Below are positions 35,248-50,371 of a stretch of 64,000 bases of DNA, one piece after another. Each line of letters starts with the position of its first letter. The first letter of the stretch is position 1. The stretch spans positions 114,646-178,645 of the forward strand of contig CAMRBN010000001.1 of assembly GCA_947040455.1 (NCBI GenBank), written 5' to 3'. The notes beneath the pieces are model-generated. The model was not told the DNA's origin. It saw nothing but the letters and a program-made list of their open reading frames with translations, and ran no database searches. Position numbers and translations under genes: made by a program. Origin of the DNA: an uncultured Mycoplasma sp. (GTDB taxonomy: Bacteria; Bacillota_I; Bacilli_A; Mycoplasmatales; Metamycoplasmataceae).

Positions 35248-35700
35248 TTAATCAAATGGTTTATATTGCTCAAAAGAATCGGTATACTCCGAGTAAAATT
35301 CGCTAACCCTCGATATTTTAACACTTGGGTCAGTGATTAAATAAATGGTATAATCAAAAGTTAAAGTTGAGTTTTGAGATACAGGTGTAACTTTTGTTAT
35401 TTCGATATTATAAGAACGATTTTTTAATTCATTTTCTTTAGAAAAAGTAATATTTTTTACAACTACATTTTCCACCAAATGTTGACCATTAAGATTTGGT
35501 TCAGGCTCAGAAATCACAAAATTATTTTTTTGAAACAAAGAGCTTTCTTCTGCATTAAAAAAATCAATTATTTTTTTTTCTTCTGGTGTCATCTTATTAC
35601 TATTATAAGCATACATTGATGCAATTACAATTGCAGGAGTTCCAATTGCAATAATTGAACCTAATGTTATTAATGCTAATTTAGTATTTTTGTTTTTCAT
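35248..35700 (-). CDS. 150-aa single-pass anchored protein of the ATPase cluster
   Basis: 150 aa. One N-terminal membrane segment (LALITLGSIIAIGTPAIVIA) and an exterior domain of about 110 residues that carries one copy of the beta unit shared with neighbours (SYNIEITKVTPVSQNSTLTF). No cysteine lipobox. It contains no TGA codon. Located between the 36-residue membrane peptide and the large LRR lipoprotein. Not recognised beyond this. Confidence 0.65.
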   Translation of the reverse strand: MKNKNTKLALITLGSIIAIGTPAIVIASMYAYNSNKMTPEEKKIIDFFNAEESSLFQKNNFVISEPEPNLNGQHLVENVVVKNITFSKENELKNRSYNIEITKVTPVSQNSTLTFDYTIYLITDPSVKISRVSEFYSEYTDSFEQYKPFD

Positions 35701-35749
35701 TTTAACCTCTATTTTACTTTATTGAAAAAAGTACATTATTTTCACGCAA

Positions 35750-35860
35750 TTAAATTGCTAAAAAAATCAACAAAGTAATTGTAAATATCAACACTACTGC
35801 AAATACTAATCCACTAATCAATATATTGTTTTTTTTCTTATTTTTGTTTTTTTCAAACAT
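35750..35860 (-). CDS. 36-residue single-pass membrane peptide
   Basis: Too short for ordinary gene finding. Starts MFEKNKNKKKNNILI, with a strongly basic cytoplasmic tip, then one hydrophobic helix ending FLAI-stop. AAGGAC lies four bases before the ATG, and two TATAAT-like boxes lie further upstream behind the terminator of the ATPase genes. Position (between F1-like beta and the exterior proteins) and positive-inside topology support a real gene that could be a small membrane adaptor. Without homologs this remains tentative. Confidence 0.5.
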   Translation of the reverse strand: MFEKNKNKKKNNILISGLVFAVVLIFTITLLIFLAI

Positions 35861-35903
35861 GTTAAGTCCTTGTAAATTATATTTATTTTTTTAAATATTT
35901 AAA

Positions 35904-35928
35904 ATTATATCATAAATTAATAATTATA
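35904..35928 (-). promoter_or_regulatory. Candidate promoter (-10 boxes) for the downstream half of the ATPase cluster
   Basis: Two TATAAT hexamers on the minus strand (35928-35923 and 35909-35904), between the terminator after the beta-like gene and the 36-residue peptide gene. No convincing -35. They suggest that the membrane/exterior genes have their own transcription start. Confidence 0.35.
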
Positions 35929-35955
35929 ACATTGTTTTAAATATAATTTATTATT

Positions 35956-35980
35956 AAAAAAACACCTTTGAATAGTGTTT
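35956..35980 (-). terminator. Intrinsic terminator after the F1-like beta gene
   Basis: Short stem AAACAC / GTGTTT with a nine-base loop, followed on the minus strand by a run of seven or eight T. About 50 bases after the stop of the beta-like gene. The stem is only 6 bp, so read-through into the exterior-protein genes is likely. Confidence 0.5.
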
Positions 35981-36029
35981 CTTCAATAATATATCATTAA
36001 TCAATTTTTGATCAATTATGTATTTTTAA

Positions 36030-39666
<3,637 letters not shown>

Positions 39667-39683
39667 AAATATCCCCTTATTTT

Positions 39684-40277
39684 TTATTTCCTTATCTCTC
39701 ATGCCACTATTGACTTTAATAATACTTTTTTCGAAACTTTAATCACACTGTCTTGATGCTCTAAAAGTTTAAAGACATTATTATTTTTAGAATAATTCTC
39801 TGCCGAGAAATAATTCGATAATTGACTATATTCTTTCAATGCTGGTTGATTTTTAGAAATTTCTAACATATTTTCCAATTCTTCCAAATTGATGGTTTTC
39901 AAATTTGAAAAGTTTTTATAAATTTGAATTAGCATCTTGTCAGGAATTATATCAAATTTACCATTCAACATAACCAAATCCCCTAACTGATTCGATACCC
40001 TCATGACATCTTCTGCCATAACAAAAGATGTTTTTTCTTCATTTGTTGAAGATTCTCTATCTTTATACTTTACAACTAAAGCAGCTACATCATAAATTGT
40101 TATAATGTCAGAAGTGCTACCTCTTACTTTAAATGGTACACCCAACATTAATTCAACAGGTTTATAATCTACAGTCAATATTGTTATGCTAGTCACTATT
40201 TGACTTTCATCTAAATAGATCAATTTAAGTAAATCAGGATTAATGGCTGTAGTTAACGTTAATTCTCTTTTTTCCAT
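39684..40277 (-). CDS. 197-aa protein of the F1-like ATPase operon (possibly epsilon-like)
   Basis: No confident family. The first 110 residues are predicted beta-rich (LELTLTTAINP-like start, IITIYDVAALVVKYKDRE, SFVMAEDVMRV), which would suit an epsilon-type beta sandwich; the rest is helical. It ends ...SIVAWEIRK with a TGA-encoded Trp, where the standard code would stop early. The start overlaps the gamma-like gene by one base (TAATG). Order gamma-like, this gene, alpha-like, beta-like differs from the ATP synthase operon. The epsilon assignment is inference from position and strand pattern only. Confidence 0.6.
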
Positions 40278-41299
40278 TATTCCACCGCCCCTTTCACTTT
40301 AACCAAAGCAAATTCTTCTTCTTCTTCCCTTACTTTAAATGCTGCATATAGTAATAGAGATTGCATTGTAGACTCTTCTTTTCTAGTTCTATTATAAAGC
40401 ATTTTTAAATCGAATTGTTGTTCAGATAATTTATTTTTTTTCTCTTCAAGTAATTGAAGTTCTAAATTATACTGCTCAATATTACTAAGAATTTTAGTTT
40501 CATAAATGTTTTGCCTAATAATTGTTTTAGTTAATTGTTCATGCAATACATAGATGTTTGGGTTTCATTCCGCTTTATCAATGTTGATGTTAGACATAAT
40601 TTTCTTATGATGCAATATATATTCTTGCATAGATTTTATTTTAGTTTCATCAGTTGGTTCATCATTGCTAGTTCTTAATTTTTGTTTTTTGTCATTAGAG
40701 TTTGATAAAATATTTTCAAAAGGTAGAATTTGTTTTGAAACAACTGGTTCACTATGTAAGTTAGATGCTTGAGTAATCATCATTAGTGCTTTACTAAATA
40801 AATTATTTTTTATTCCTATTTCAACTAATTCACTAACCTTTTGAGAAAGTCCTTCTAAATCTTCAAATAATGAATATTCAAAATGCTCAATAACATTTAA
40901 TTCTAATTTTTGACAAATCGTATTAACATTAGTTCCAAAAGTAATAATATAGTCATTTGGAGTAACTACTTTAACAAGAGTTTCTTCTAATTTATCAAGC
41001 ATATTTTTTGAATATACATCTAATTTTTTTGGATCAACTAAGAAATACATAGTAGAATTAATTTTAGTTTTTTCAATTTTTTCGTTATCTCTATCAAAAA
41101 ACATTATTCCTCTTTTAACAAATCAACGTTCTTCCACTGCATTTAACAAATTCAAATTAACTGTTTTTAAATTTTGAATATTTTCTAATTTATTTACTTC
41201 TTGATTTAATAATTGCAAAACACGTATTTTAGATATTTCAACAAAGTTTAAAAAGAAAGTTAATTTTTCTGACTTATCTTTGACTTCTTTTAATTTCAT
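40277..41299 (-). CDS. F1-like ATPase gamma-like subunit
   Basis: 340 aa. It has the layout of F1 gamma: a long N-terminal helix (MKLKEVKDKSEKLTFFLNF..., where gamma has IKxRI-S), a central alpha/beta domain (STMYFLVDPKK ... DYIITFGTNVN), and a long C-terminal helix of about 110 residues rich in Lys/Glu ending RKEESTMQSLLLYAAFKVRE. This two-helix shaft would sit in the alpha-beta ring. Sequence similarity is too low to be certain. The ATG follows AAGGGG. It overlaps the next gene by one base. Confidence 0.65.
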
Positions 41300-41325
41300 A
41301 CAAAACCCCTTCTTCTTTTAATATT

Positions 41326-42147
41326 TTATTTTTCTTTTTTTGGATTGCTACCTAAAGAAAGTACAAGTTTGTTAAAACCACTTGCTGCTTTTTCATCAAC
41401 AAATAACGAAGTAATTCCACTAACTCCTCTAACCAATAAAGTTCCGATAAAAAATTCAACTTCATGTCCATTATTAAGGGCATTGTCCAACAATTTTATA
41501 AATGAATCAATAATTAAATAATTATTTCCTTCATTTTCTACCAATGAAGTTCATTCAACTATTCCGATTGGTGGCAATAATTTTGGATTTGCAATAGCAA
41601 CTGGAATTATTTTAGATTTATCAAAACGAATAACATCAATAATTAAAATTGGATTTAATACAACTGGATATCCTAAAATAATTTTTTGCATTACTGCATT
41701 TAAAAAATGATTTAATGTTTTTTCAACTTCATCTATAGTGATAATTACACCATCATAAATATAAATGTGTGTTTGCAAAACAAGATCTTTAATAGAAAAT
41801 TTTGTATTTCTTTGAAAAACTTCATTATAATTTCATACTGATTTATTTAATACTAAATTGTAACTTTCATATGAATCAATTGAAGATAACGGTTTGGCGT
41901 TTAAATCATTAAAGTGTTCTTCCAATGCATTTATTTTTTCAATTCTCATTTTTGAATCTTCTTCAATAAGTTCTTTTTCTGTTCTAACTACCGAAAAAGC
42001 TATTTCTTTTGTTTGTGAAATAATATCTTCATAAGATAATGTTCCTGCAAACTTTTTTCCCTCTTGCACAGATTTTGGTTCAAAAGAAACATTGTTCTCC
42101 AAATTATTTTGTTTATTTACTTCTAAGTCTCTATTTTTTTCTTGCAT
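41326..42147 (-). CDS. 273-aa protein, first gene of the F1-like ATPase operon
   Basis: Not recognised. The N-terminal 110 residues are charged and helical (KEIAFSVVRTEKELIEEDSK); the rest alternates strands and helices (IYIYDGVIITIDEVEKTLNH, LNPILIIDVIRFDKSKIIPV). No membrane segment. GACGAGGGA lies five bases before the ATG and a TATAAT box about 60 bases upstream, so the operon seems to start here. It may correspond to one of the conserved soluble proteins of the mycoplasma F1-like X0 loci. Confidence 0.6.
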
Positions 42148-42209
42148 ATAATTCCCTCGTCTTGATTTTTCAAAAATATTTTAATAAATTAATAAAATAA
42201 ATTTTCTCA

Positions 42210-42215
42210 ATTATA
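42210..42215 (-). promoter_or_regulatory. -10 element upstream of the F1-like ATPase operon
   Basis: TATAAT on the minus strand preceded by TATG, in the 200-bp gap between the 440-aa lipoprotein and the first ATPase gene. The rest of that gap is AT-rich and holds one 11-bp hairpin (42237-42267) without a T-tract. Confidence 0.35.
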
Positions 42216-42348
42216 ACATAATATTATTTTAATTTTAAACATTTATTTTAAATATCAATAAATGTTTTAAAAAAATTTTCTTTATGTCATAAATAAATCA
42301 TTAATATTATAAATCATTAATTAAATTTAATCTTAAAAAAATAATAAA

Positions 42349-43671
42349 TTATAGCAATTGTTTTATATTTATTATTTTATTAACACTTTTTGACATTTCA
42401 AAATTTGAATTACCGACTTTGATCAACATAACAAAAGTCAGAAATGTGTCAGAACTAGAGCTTACTGAAGAAATACTAACGGAAACTAATTTTGTTGGTT
42501 CAACACTATATTGTTGTTGAAAAACAGGTGGCACAAATATTCCGCCAGGTGTTTCAGTATTTATTTTTAAAATTTCTTCAGTATTTTTCCCAATAATCAA
42601 TCCTGGATTTTTTACCGTTGGCATAAAAGCAAGTGAGCTACTTTCAATTCTTTGCCCAATTTGAGAAGCCATTGAAGAATTTTTACTTGTATGTGTCGAT
42701 ATATTATTTTCTGTAGGATATTTAAAAGTAACATTTGGTTCATAAAAATAATAAAATTTACTAAATGAAAGATTATATTTTTCTTTGGCATAAGCCATTA
42801 CAGTACTATTAAAATAATTATCACTAACTGGAGTAACTTTAATTTTATAAATACCTTTCCGTGGATTAGATTCAACAAAGTCTACAGAATCAATATTAAA
42901 ATTATATTGAGTGTTGTTTGATGAAGTACGATTAGGTGGTTCAATTAATCTTTCTACCGAATAAGCATCCATGGCAGAAAAATTAGAAGCATTTTTTTTA
43001 ATAATAATTGGTCTATTATTTATTATTGAATCTTTCGAATAAAAATCTATATTAAAATTCTTACTTTTTTCAAAAATATCTTGCCTTATAGCTTGGAATT
43101 CATATCTTTTATTTTTATTATTTTTATCAATACCATTATATACATACATAGATGCTTCTAATTCTCTTGGTTCTTCTGTGGTTTCGTTTTCTATAATAAT
43201 AGTTTTCTCAGTATTAATTGTAAAAATTTTAGGTTTTGTAATAAATTTATTTGAATCTCTCAACCCAACATTAACATTAATTTCAAAATTAATATTTCCT
43301 TCACGATCAAAAGAAACAATATCTTTTTTAGTAAAATCTCATGAATAAAAAATACCATATTTATCATTAGTTTCAGCTATTTTAGGATCAGGTAAGATAA
43401 AAATATTTGATAATTGTTCATTGTTATTAATATTCATTTCAGAATTAGTCAATTGTTCATTGTTTGCACCTAAGTCCAATAAATGTATTTTATCCAATTT
43501 TAAATCATTACTAATCTTTAATTTTGTTGTATCTTTTAATTCCAAATCTAATAATTGATTTTCAATAGTATTATCAGAATTATTTGAACAAGATAAAAAA
43601 AATGTAATGGGAGCTATAGAAATAATGGACATTCCTAGAAATAATATTTTTTTAGTAAATTGTTTAGTCAT
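42349..43671 (-). CDS. Lipoprotein upstream of the F1-like ATPase operon
   Basis: 440 aa. Signal peptide and lipobox TFFLSC near residue 28; strong AAGGAG Shine-Dalgarno. The exterior domain is Asn/Ser-rich and mostly beta; it contains two units like those of the other cluster proteins (GIYKIKVTPVSDNYFNSTVM and VSVSISSVSSSSDTFLTFVM). That shared unit, and the colinear position, argue that it belongs to the ATPase locus although a 200-bp gap intervenes. No enzymatic motif. Function unknown. Confidence 0.7.
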
Positions 43672-43728
43672 TCTAACTCCTTTTTAAAATATTTAAAATT
43701 ATATCATTATTGTTGTTTCCTTGAAAAA

Positions 43729-44472
43729 TTATCTCAAAGCTCTAGCTGCAAACATAAGAACATTTACAAAGTCTATGAATAAACGAATTCCAAATATCAA
43801 ACCCAACCTTGTTAAATCTTGATTTGACATACCACCCGAAGATTCTATTTGATCAGATGTTCTTTGAATTCATCAAATATCAAAACCTATTCACAAAGAA
43901 AATATTACAATACCCATTAATGAATATCACTTTTCAGCTCTATCACCACCGAAGAAAATTAAAAAAATCGAAAAAATCATTAACCCTATTGTTGCAAACA
44001 TTAAAAATGGACCAATTTTAGAAAAATCAAATATTTTAAAAAAACCCAGTATACCCATTAATACAAAAATACTTGAAGGCACCAAAAATAATAAAAATAC
44101 ATTCTTCATTCCCTCAGCTTGAACACTAAATCCCGAATAATATAATGTTGATGAAACGAACAATCCTTGAATGAAAACAAAAACCATGTACATTAAAATC
44201 AGTGTTGATAAATTCAATCTTTGAACTAGAAGCGACATCCCTATTACTAAACCAATATTAACAACAAAAAGAATCGGTCATCCTTGTGATGTTGCTATTT
44301 TAGAAACTATATCCCCTATTGCTGGAACAGACATAACTAAATATGTCATTAAAAAAATAATAGCTACACCTAAACCCATTCACATTAGCGAATAAGATAT
44401 TAATCTATTTTTAGTTGAAGCTTTTTCTGCTGATTTTTGAAAAATCTTTGGAAAACTTTTATTTGAGTTCAC
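43729..44472 (-). CDS. Bax inhibitor-1-like (UPF0005/YbhL-type) membrane protein
   Basis: 247 aa with about seven hydrophobic helices. The penultimate loop and last helix (LTRLGLIFGIRLFIDFVNVLMFAARAL) resemble the BI-1 family end, in which a D-x-x-N/Q element precedes the last helix. GTG start, preceded by GGGGGATC, inside the end of degV (14-base overlap). BI-1 proteins in bacteria are pH-sensitive Ca2+ leak channels; the assignment here rests mainly on topology and the C-terminus. Confidence 0.6.
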
Positions 44473-45364
44473 CTTTTGATCCCCCAATCTTATCAAAATC
44501 ATATTTTTCAATATCATATTTTAATTTTAAAAAACAAGGAGTAACCGCTTCTAATCCAGTATGTATTGCAATTACAGGAGGAATAAATAATTCTATAAAT
44601 GGTTGTTTTTGTTTAGTTAATGAATTAATTTCTTGCATTAATAAATCTTTATCAACATTATTAGAATGACCAAACATAATTACTCAATCTTCAGATGATG
44701 AATTTAATTTTTTATAAATTTCAAATGTTGTATTGACTACTGTTTTGCTAAAAATTCTACCTTTTCCATATTTTTCTAATTTACCTTTTTTCAAAGTTAT
44801 TATAGGAACTATTTTTAACAATTTTGCAAGTTTAGCAGATGAAGGAGACAATCTTCCTCCTCTAACTAAATTATCATTAAATTTTGGAAAAAGAATCATA
44901 TTATTTAAGTCTCTAGGTGTTTTGTTTTCAATAATGTCTATACCTTCTTCAATAGTAAATTCTTTATTATTCACTCCGATTTCTAATTCAACCATCTCTT
45001 TAACAATAGGAATAGAAATATTTTCAGAATTAATAACATGAACATTTTCATATTTCTTAGAAGCCAATAGGACATTTTTATATTGAGATGATAAATGTTT
45101 TGAAATAGAATAAAAAACTACAAATGTATCAGGTTTAGATATTTTCTTTAATAAATTGTCAACTTGAAGAACTGAAGAGCAAGAAGTAGAAACTACTGAT
45201 TCCACTTTACAAATGTCAAAAAAATTACTTGAAGTGATTTCAACCCCATCTTCATATTCTTTACCGTCAATAGTTATGTAAAGGGGTAAATAAAATCAGC
45301 CTCTTGCTTCTGCTTCTTTTTTTGTCAATCCTGATGAAGAATCTACTACCATTACTAATTTCAT
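44459..45364 (-). CDS. DegV-family fatty-acid-binding protein
   Basis: 301 aa. N-terminal VMVVDSSSGLTKKEA and WFYLPLYITIDGKEYEDGV (with TGA-encoded Trp) are the family start; STSCSSV carries the lipid-binding Ser pocket and NLVRGGRLSPSSAKLAKLL is the conserved second half. DegV/FakB proteins present fatty acids to the FakA kinase for incorporation into phospholipids, suited to an organism that imports its fatty acids. A TATAAT box lies nine bases before the ATG without Shine-Dalgarno. Confidence 0.9.
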
Positions 45365-45388
45365 ATTAAAAGAATTATACAAAATAAT

Positions 45389-45952
45389 TTATAATTTTTT
45401 TAAATATTTTTTATTGAAAACACCAATAAAAGGAATGTTCCTCATTTTTTCTTTAACATCAAGACCAAAACCCACTAAGAATTCATCTGGAACTACAAAA
45501 CCAGAGATGTCAGCTTGAATTTGCGATTTGCGATTAGCAGGCTTATCAAGTAGAGTTACAATCTTTAAAGATTTTGGATTTCTTAAAATTAAATTCTCTT
45601 TAATTTTTTCTAACGATCTTCCGCTATCTATAATATCTTCTACTATCAAAACATCTTTGTTTCTAATATCTGTAATTAAATCCATAATGATTTTAATATT
45701 TCCAGAATTTGAAACCTCACCACCATACGAAGAAATAGTCATAAAATCTAAGGTATGTTCTGTTTTTATCGTTTTAATTAATTGTGCCAAGAAGGGAACT
45801 GAACCTTTTAATAATCCTATTAAAACAAGGTCCTTAGAATCGCTGTATGTCTCATCAACTCATGTAGATAGTTCAATTATTCTTTTTTCAATTTCTGCCT
45901 GTGTTAAAAGTATTTTAGTAAATCTTTCATCTTTAATATCTGTGGTATTCAT
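45389..45952 (-). CDS. hpt: Hypoxanthine phosphoribosyltransferase
   Basis: 187 aa purine salvage enzyme converting hypoxanthine or guanine with PRPP to the nucleotide. The PRPP-binding VLIVEDIIDSGRSLEKI motif is clear; LIGLLKGSVPFLAQL and FMTISSYGG precede it, and FVVPDEFLVGFGLD follows. Two TGA codons may be present outside the active site. It follows greA after four bases. Essential in organisms lacking purine synthesis. Confidence 0.94.
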
Positions 45953-45956
45953 TTTA

Positions 45957-46427
45957 TTATATTGTAATATTTATAATTTCAACTTCATATTTATCAGGAG
46001 CTTCAACGATAACTACATCACCTTTTTTGGATCCCATTAACGCAATTGCTAATGGTGATTGATTACTAATTTTATTTTCAAATGGATCAGTTTCATAAGT
46101 TGTAACAATTGTAAATTTTTCAGTTTGTGTAGATTTATCTCTTTGAATTTCAACAGTTGAACCAATTGAAACTGTTGAATTAGAAGATTGTTTTGTTAAA
46201 ACATCAGAATTTTCTAATAAATCTTCAAGTTCTATAATTCTGTCTTCAATTACACCTTGTTTTTCTCTAGCTGAATCAAATTCTGCATTTTCAGATAAAT
46301 CACCCTGAGCTCTTGCATCTTTTATTTCTTGAATTACTTGAACTCTATCTTTTTCTATTAATTTCTTTAATTCTTGTTGAAGTTTTTGTATTTTTTCTTT
46401 AGTAAGTAGTGTTTTTTCCATTTTCAT
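45957..46427 (-). CDS. greA: Transcription elongation factor GreA
   Basis: 156 aa. Rescues backtracked RNA polymerase. N-terminal coiled coil with the catalytic tip ARAQGDLSENAEFDSAREKQ (acidic D and E conserved), C-terminal FKBP-like domain with SPLAIALMGSKKGDVV. Start at the first ATG, with AGGA seven bases upstream. The intervening bases to hpt are four, so greA-hpt form a unit. Confidence 0.96.
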   Translation of the reverse strand: MKMEKTLLTKEKIQKLQQELKKLIEKDRVQVIQEIKDARAQGDLSENAEFDSAREKQGVIEDRIIELEDLLENSDVLTKQSSNSTVSIGSTVEIQRDKSTQTEKFTIVTTYETDPFENKISNQSPLAIALMGSKKGDVVIVEAPDKYEVEIINITI

Positions 46428-46444
46428 ATTATTTTCCTCATATT

Positions 46445-47140
46445 TTATTTTACAATTAAAATAAAACCCTTATATCAATTAAGAATATCATAATTAAAAT
46501 TACTTTTACTTATTTTACTTATTATTTCTTTTTTTCAAACTTTATTTTTAGTTACATTTGCAATTATAAACATACCTTTTTCTCTTAAATTATCAATATA
46601 CATTTCATAAGTAGGTAATCAATTTGTTTTCGCTGATAGTAATAATATAGCATCGTATTTTTCTAATTTATTAATATCTTTTAAAACACTTAATTTATGA
46701 CTAAAATTCAATTTTTCATTTGAGAGTACTTCATTATATTCTGCTTCATTAAATTCACTTGATAAAATATCAATATTGGCATTGGATTTATTTGATATAG
46801 CAATAATTTCATATGAAGTTTTATTACCTAGCATTAAAATTCTTTCAAAATTATTTTTAATAATTGTATTAATGCAAAATTCTACTATTTCATCATCTAA
46901 GGGATTTGATATAGCATCTCTTAATTCAAAAATAGGTTCTCCAAAATCTGTTCTTTGAATTACTTTTAAATGAGCATTGGTTATTGAATCTTGATTTAAT
47001 ATATCCATTTTGTCTTTTTTAATTGTTTTTTTTATTTTATAAACTTTAAATAAAATTACCGATAAAAATATTAAAGCAACGATAACGAATGCCACAGCTG
47101 AATAAATAAGAATATTTTTAGTTAATTCTGATATTGCCAT
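46445..47140 (-). CDS. Membrane-anchored protein, putative methyltransferase fold
   Basis: 231 aa. One N-terminal membrane helix (ILIYSAVAFVIVALIFLSVIL), then a cytoplasmic domain where FERILMLGNKTSYEIIAISN, DILSSEFNEAEYN and KYDAILLL follow the strand order of a SAM-dependent methyltransferase (GxGxx loop replaced by LGNKTS). I recall a mycoplasma-specific family described this way, but cannot confirm it here. Ends ...NWYKGFILIVK, with three TGA-encoded Trp. The next gene upstream ends four bases away. Confidence 0.6.
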
Positions 47141-47143
47141 GTA

Positions 47144-47419
47144 TTATTCTTCATCTTCAAAGATATCGTTTTCTTCATCTTCCATAAATTCATTAAATAT
47201 TTTTTCAACTATTTCTCACTCATCATCTTCAATCATTATTAATGAGTCATCTTCCGCTATTTTTGCAGGATGAACCATATCATTAATAGCATATAAAATA
47301 AAGGTGTCTCCGTTTTCTTCAAATGTGAACACCACTTCAGCTTCAACTGTTGTATCGTCTTCTAAAGTGATTGTTACAAATTTTGATTTTTTTTCTAATT
47401 TATCAATTATTTCTTTCAT
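47144..47419 (-). CDS. Small acidic DUF1292-like protein
   Basis: 91 aa. The pattern FVTITLEDDTTVEAEVVFTFEENG ... YAINDMVH resembles the DUF1292 (YrzB) family, followed by an acidic tail ending DIFEDEE. One TGA encodes Trp. A Shine-Dalgarno AAGGAGAAC lies upstream. Function unknown; it overlaps no neighbour but its stop is four bases before the methyltransferase-like gene. Confidence 0.6.
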
Positions 47420-47497
47420 ATATTAAAATAGTTCTCCTTATTATTATCTTAGATTAAAACAATAAAAAACATAAAATTAATTATGCTTTAATAATTA

Positions 47498-49378
<1,881 letters not shown>

Positions 49379-49389
49379 TTACCATAAAA

Positions 49390-49416
49390 TTAGCACACTA
49401 AACAAAATATTGCTAA
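49390..49416 (-). promoter_or_regulatory. CIRCE operator (HrcA-binding) upstream of dnaK
   Basis: Inverted repeat TTAGCACAC - 9 bases - TATTGCTAA, compared with the consensus TTAGCACTC-N9-GAGTGCTAA: eight of nine and seven of nine match, and the spacing is exact. It sits about 50 bases before the dnaK ATG. hrcA is present nearby, which completes the circuit. Confidence 0.8.
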
Positions 49417-49460
49417 AAAAATAAAATGCTTTGAAAGTTTGTTTTATTATTAGTAAATTT

Positions 49461-50339
49461 TTATTTTTTAGATACCAAAACACTAGCAGGAATAATTACA
49501 CGACCGTTTAATTTATATCCTCTATTTCTTAATTCAATAACTTTATCTTTTTTAAATTCTTTAGATTCAATTAATTCAACAATGTTGTGCAAAGCTGGAT
49601 CGAATTCATCGCCTATTTTAGGTTCTATAGGAGAAATTCCTGAAGATTCTAGAATAATAAACATTTGATTTACCAATAATTCAAACCCCTTAACATATCC
49701 AACAAGTTCTGGATTATCATTGTTTTTTGCACCAAATTCTACAGCCATATATAAATTATTTAATGGACTTAAAAATTTTTCAAAAAAGCTTTGAAATTGA
49801 AAATCTTTTGCATCTTTTAATTTTATTTCAAATTGTTTTTTATAATTTTCTTTGAAATCAGTTATTTGTTTTTGAGCAGTTTCAGATATTTCGATAATTT
49901 TTTTATTTAATAAATCATCATTTTTATTCATTTCAGTTATTTGATTTTGTAAAGTATTTATTTCTTTTTGTAAATTAGAAATTTCTTTTTTTGAATTTTT
50001 ATCATTTTTAGCATTATTTTTGACTGCAATGTTTTCATTCGGGAAAATTGAATTGGATTTATTATTTTCAAAATCATCATAACTATAAATCTCTAAATCT
50101 AATTCAACTATTTGATACGATGAATTAATTGGATTGTGATAATTAAAATCTATTCTTTGATTTTTCATTGTATAGTTCAAACCCAATAAAACACTAGATA
50201 ATCCAGGTAAAATAGTATCACTACCAACCACCATAGTAACAGGACCCGCCGAAGATAATCAATTATTATTTTTATCGTACATATTGTATTTAAAAGTTAT
50301 TACACCATTTTGTTTAATTTCATTATTATTTTTATTCAT
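49461..50339 (-). CDS. grpE: GrpE with an N-terminal FKBP/SlyD-like domain
   Basis: 292 aa, about 100 longer than ordinary GrpE. The C-terminal part is GrpE: long coiled coil (KKEISNLQKEINTLQNQITE), FFEKFLSPLNNLYMAVEFG, and the beta-wing GYKLNGRVIIPASVLVSKK. GrpE exchanges nucleotide on DnaK. The first 85 residues look like an FKBP-type insert-free domain: GVITFKYNMYDKNNNWLSSA, GPVTMVVGSDTILPGLSSVL, resembling SlyD (ILPGLExAL). Peptidyl-prolyl activity is uncertain. It starts 33 bases after hrcA. Confidence 0.88.
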
Positions 50340-50371
50340 ATAACAAATATTTTACATTAATATATTAAATA

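Noticed and set aside
42237..42267. 11-bp hairpin between the lipoprotein and the first ATPase gene as a terminator.
   Set aside because: No T-tract follows on the transcribed strand; in such AT-rich DNA this stem may be chance.
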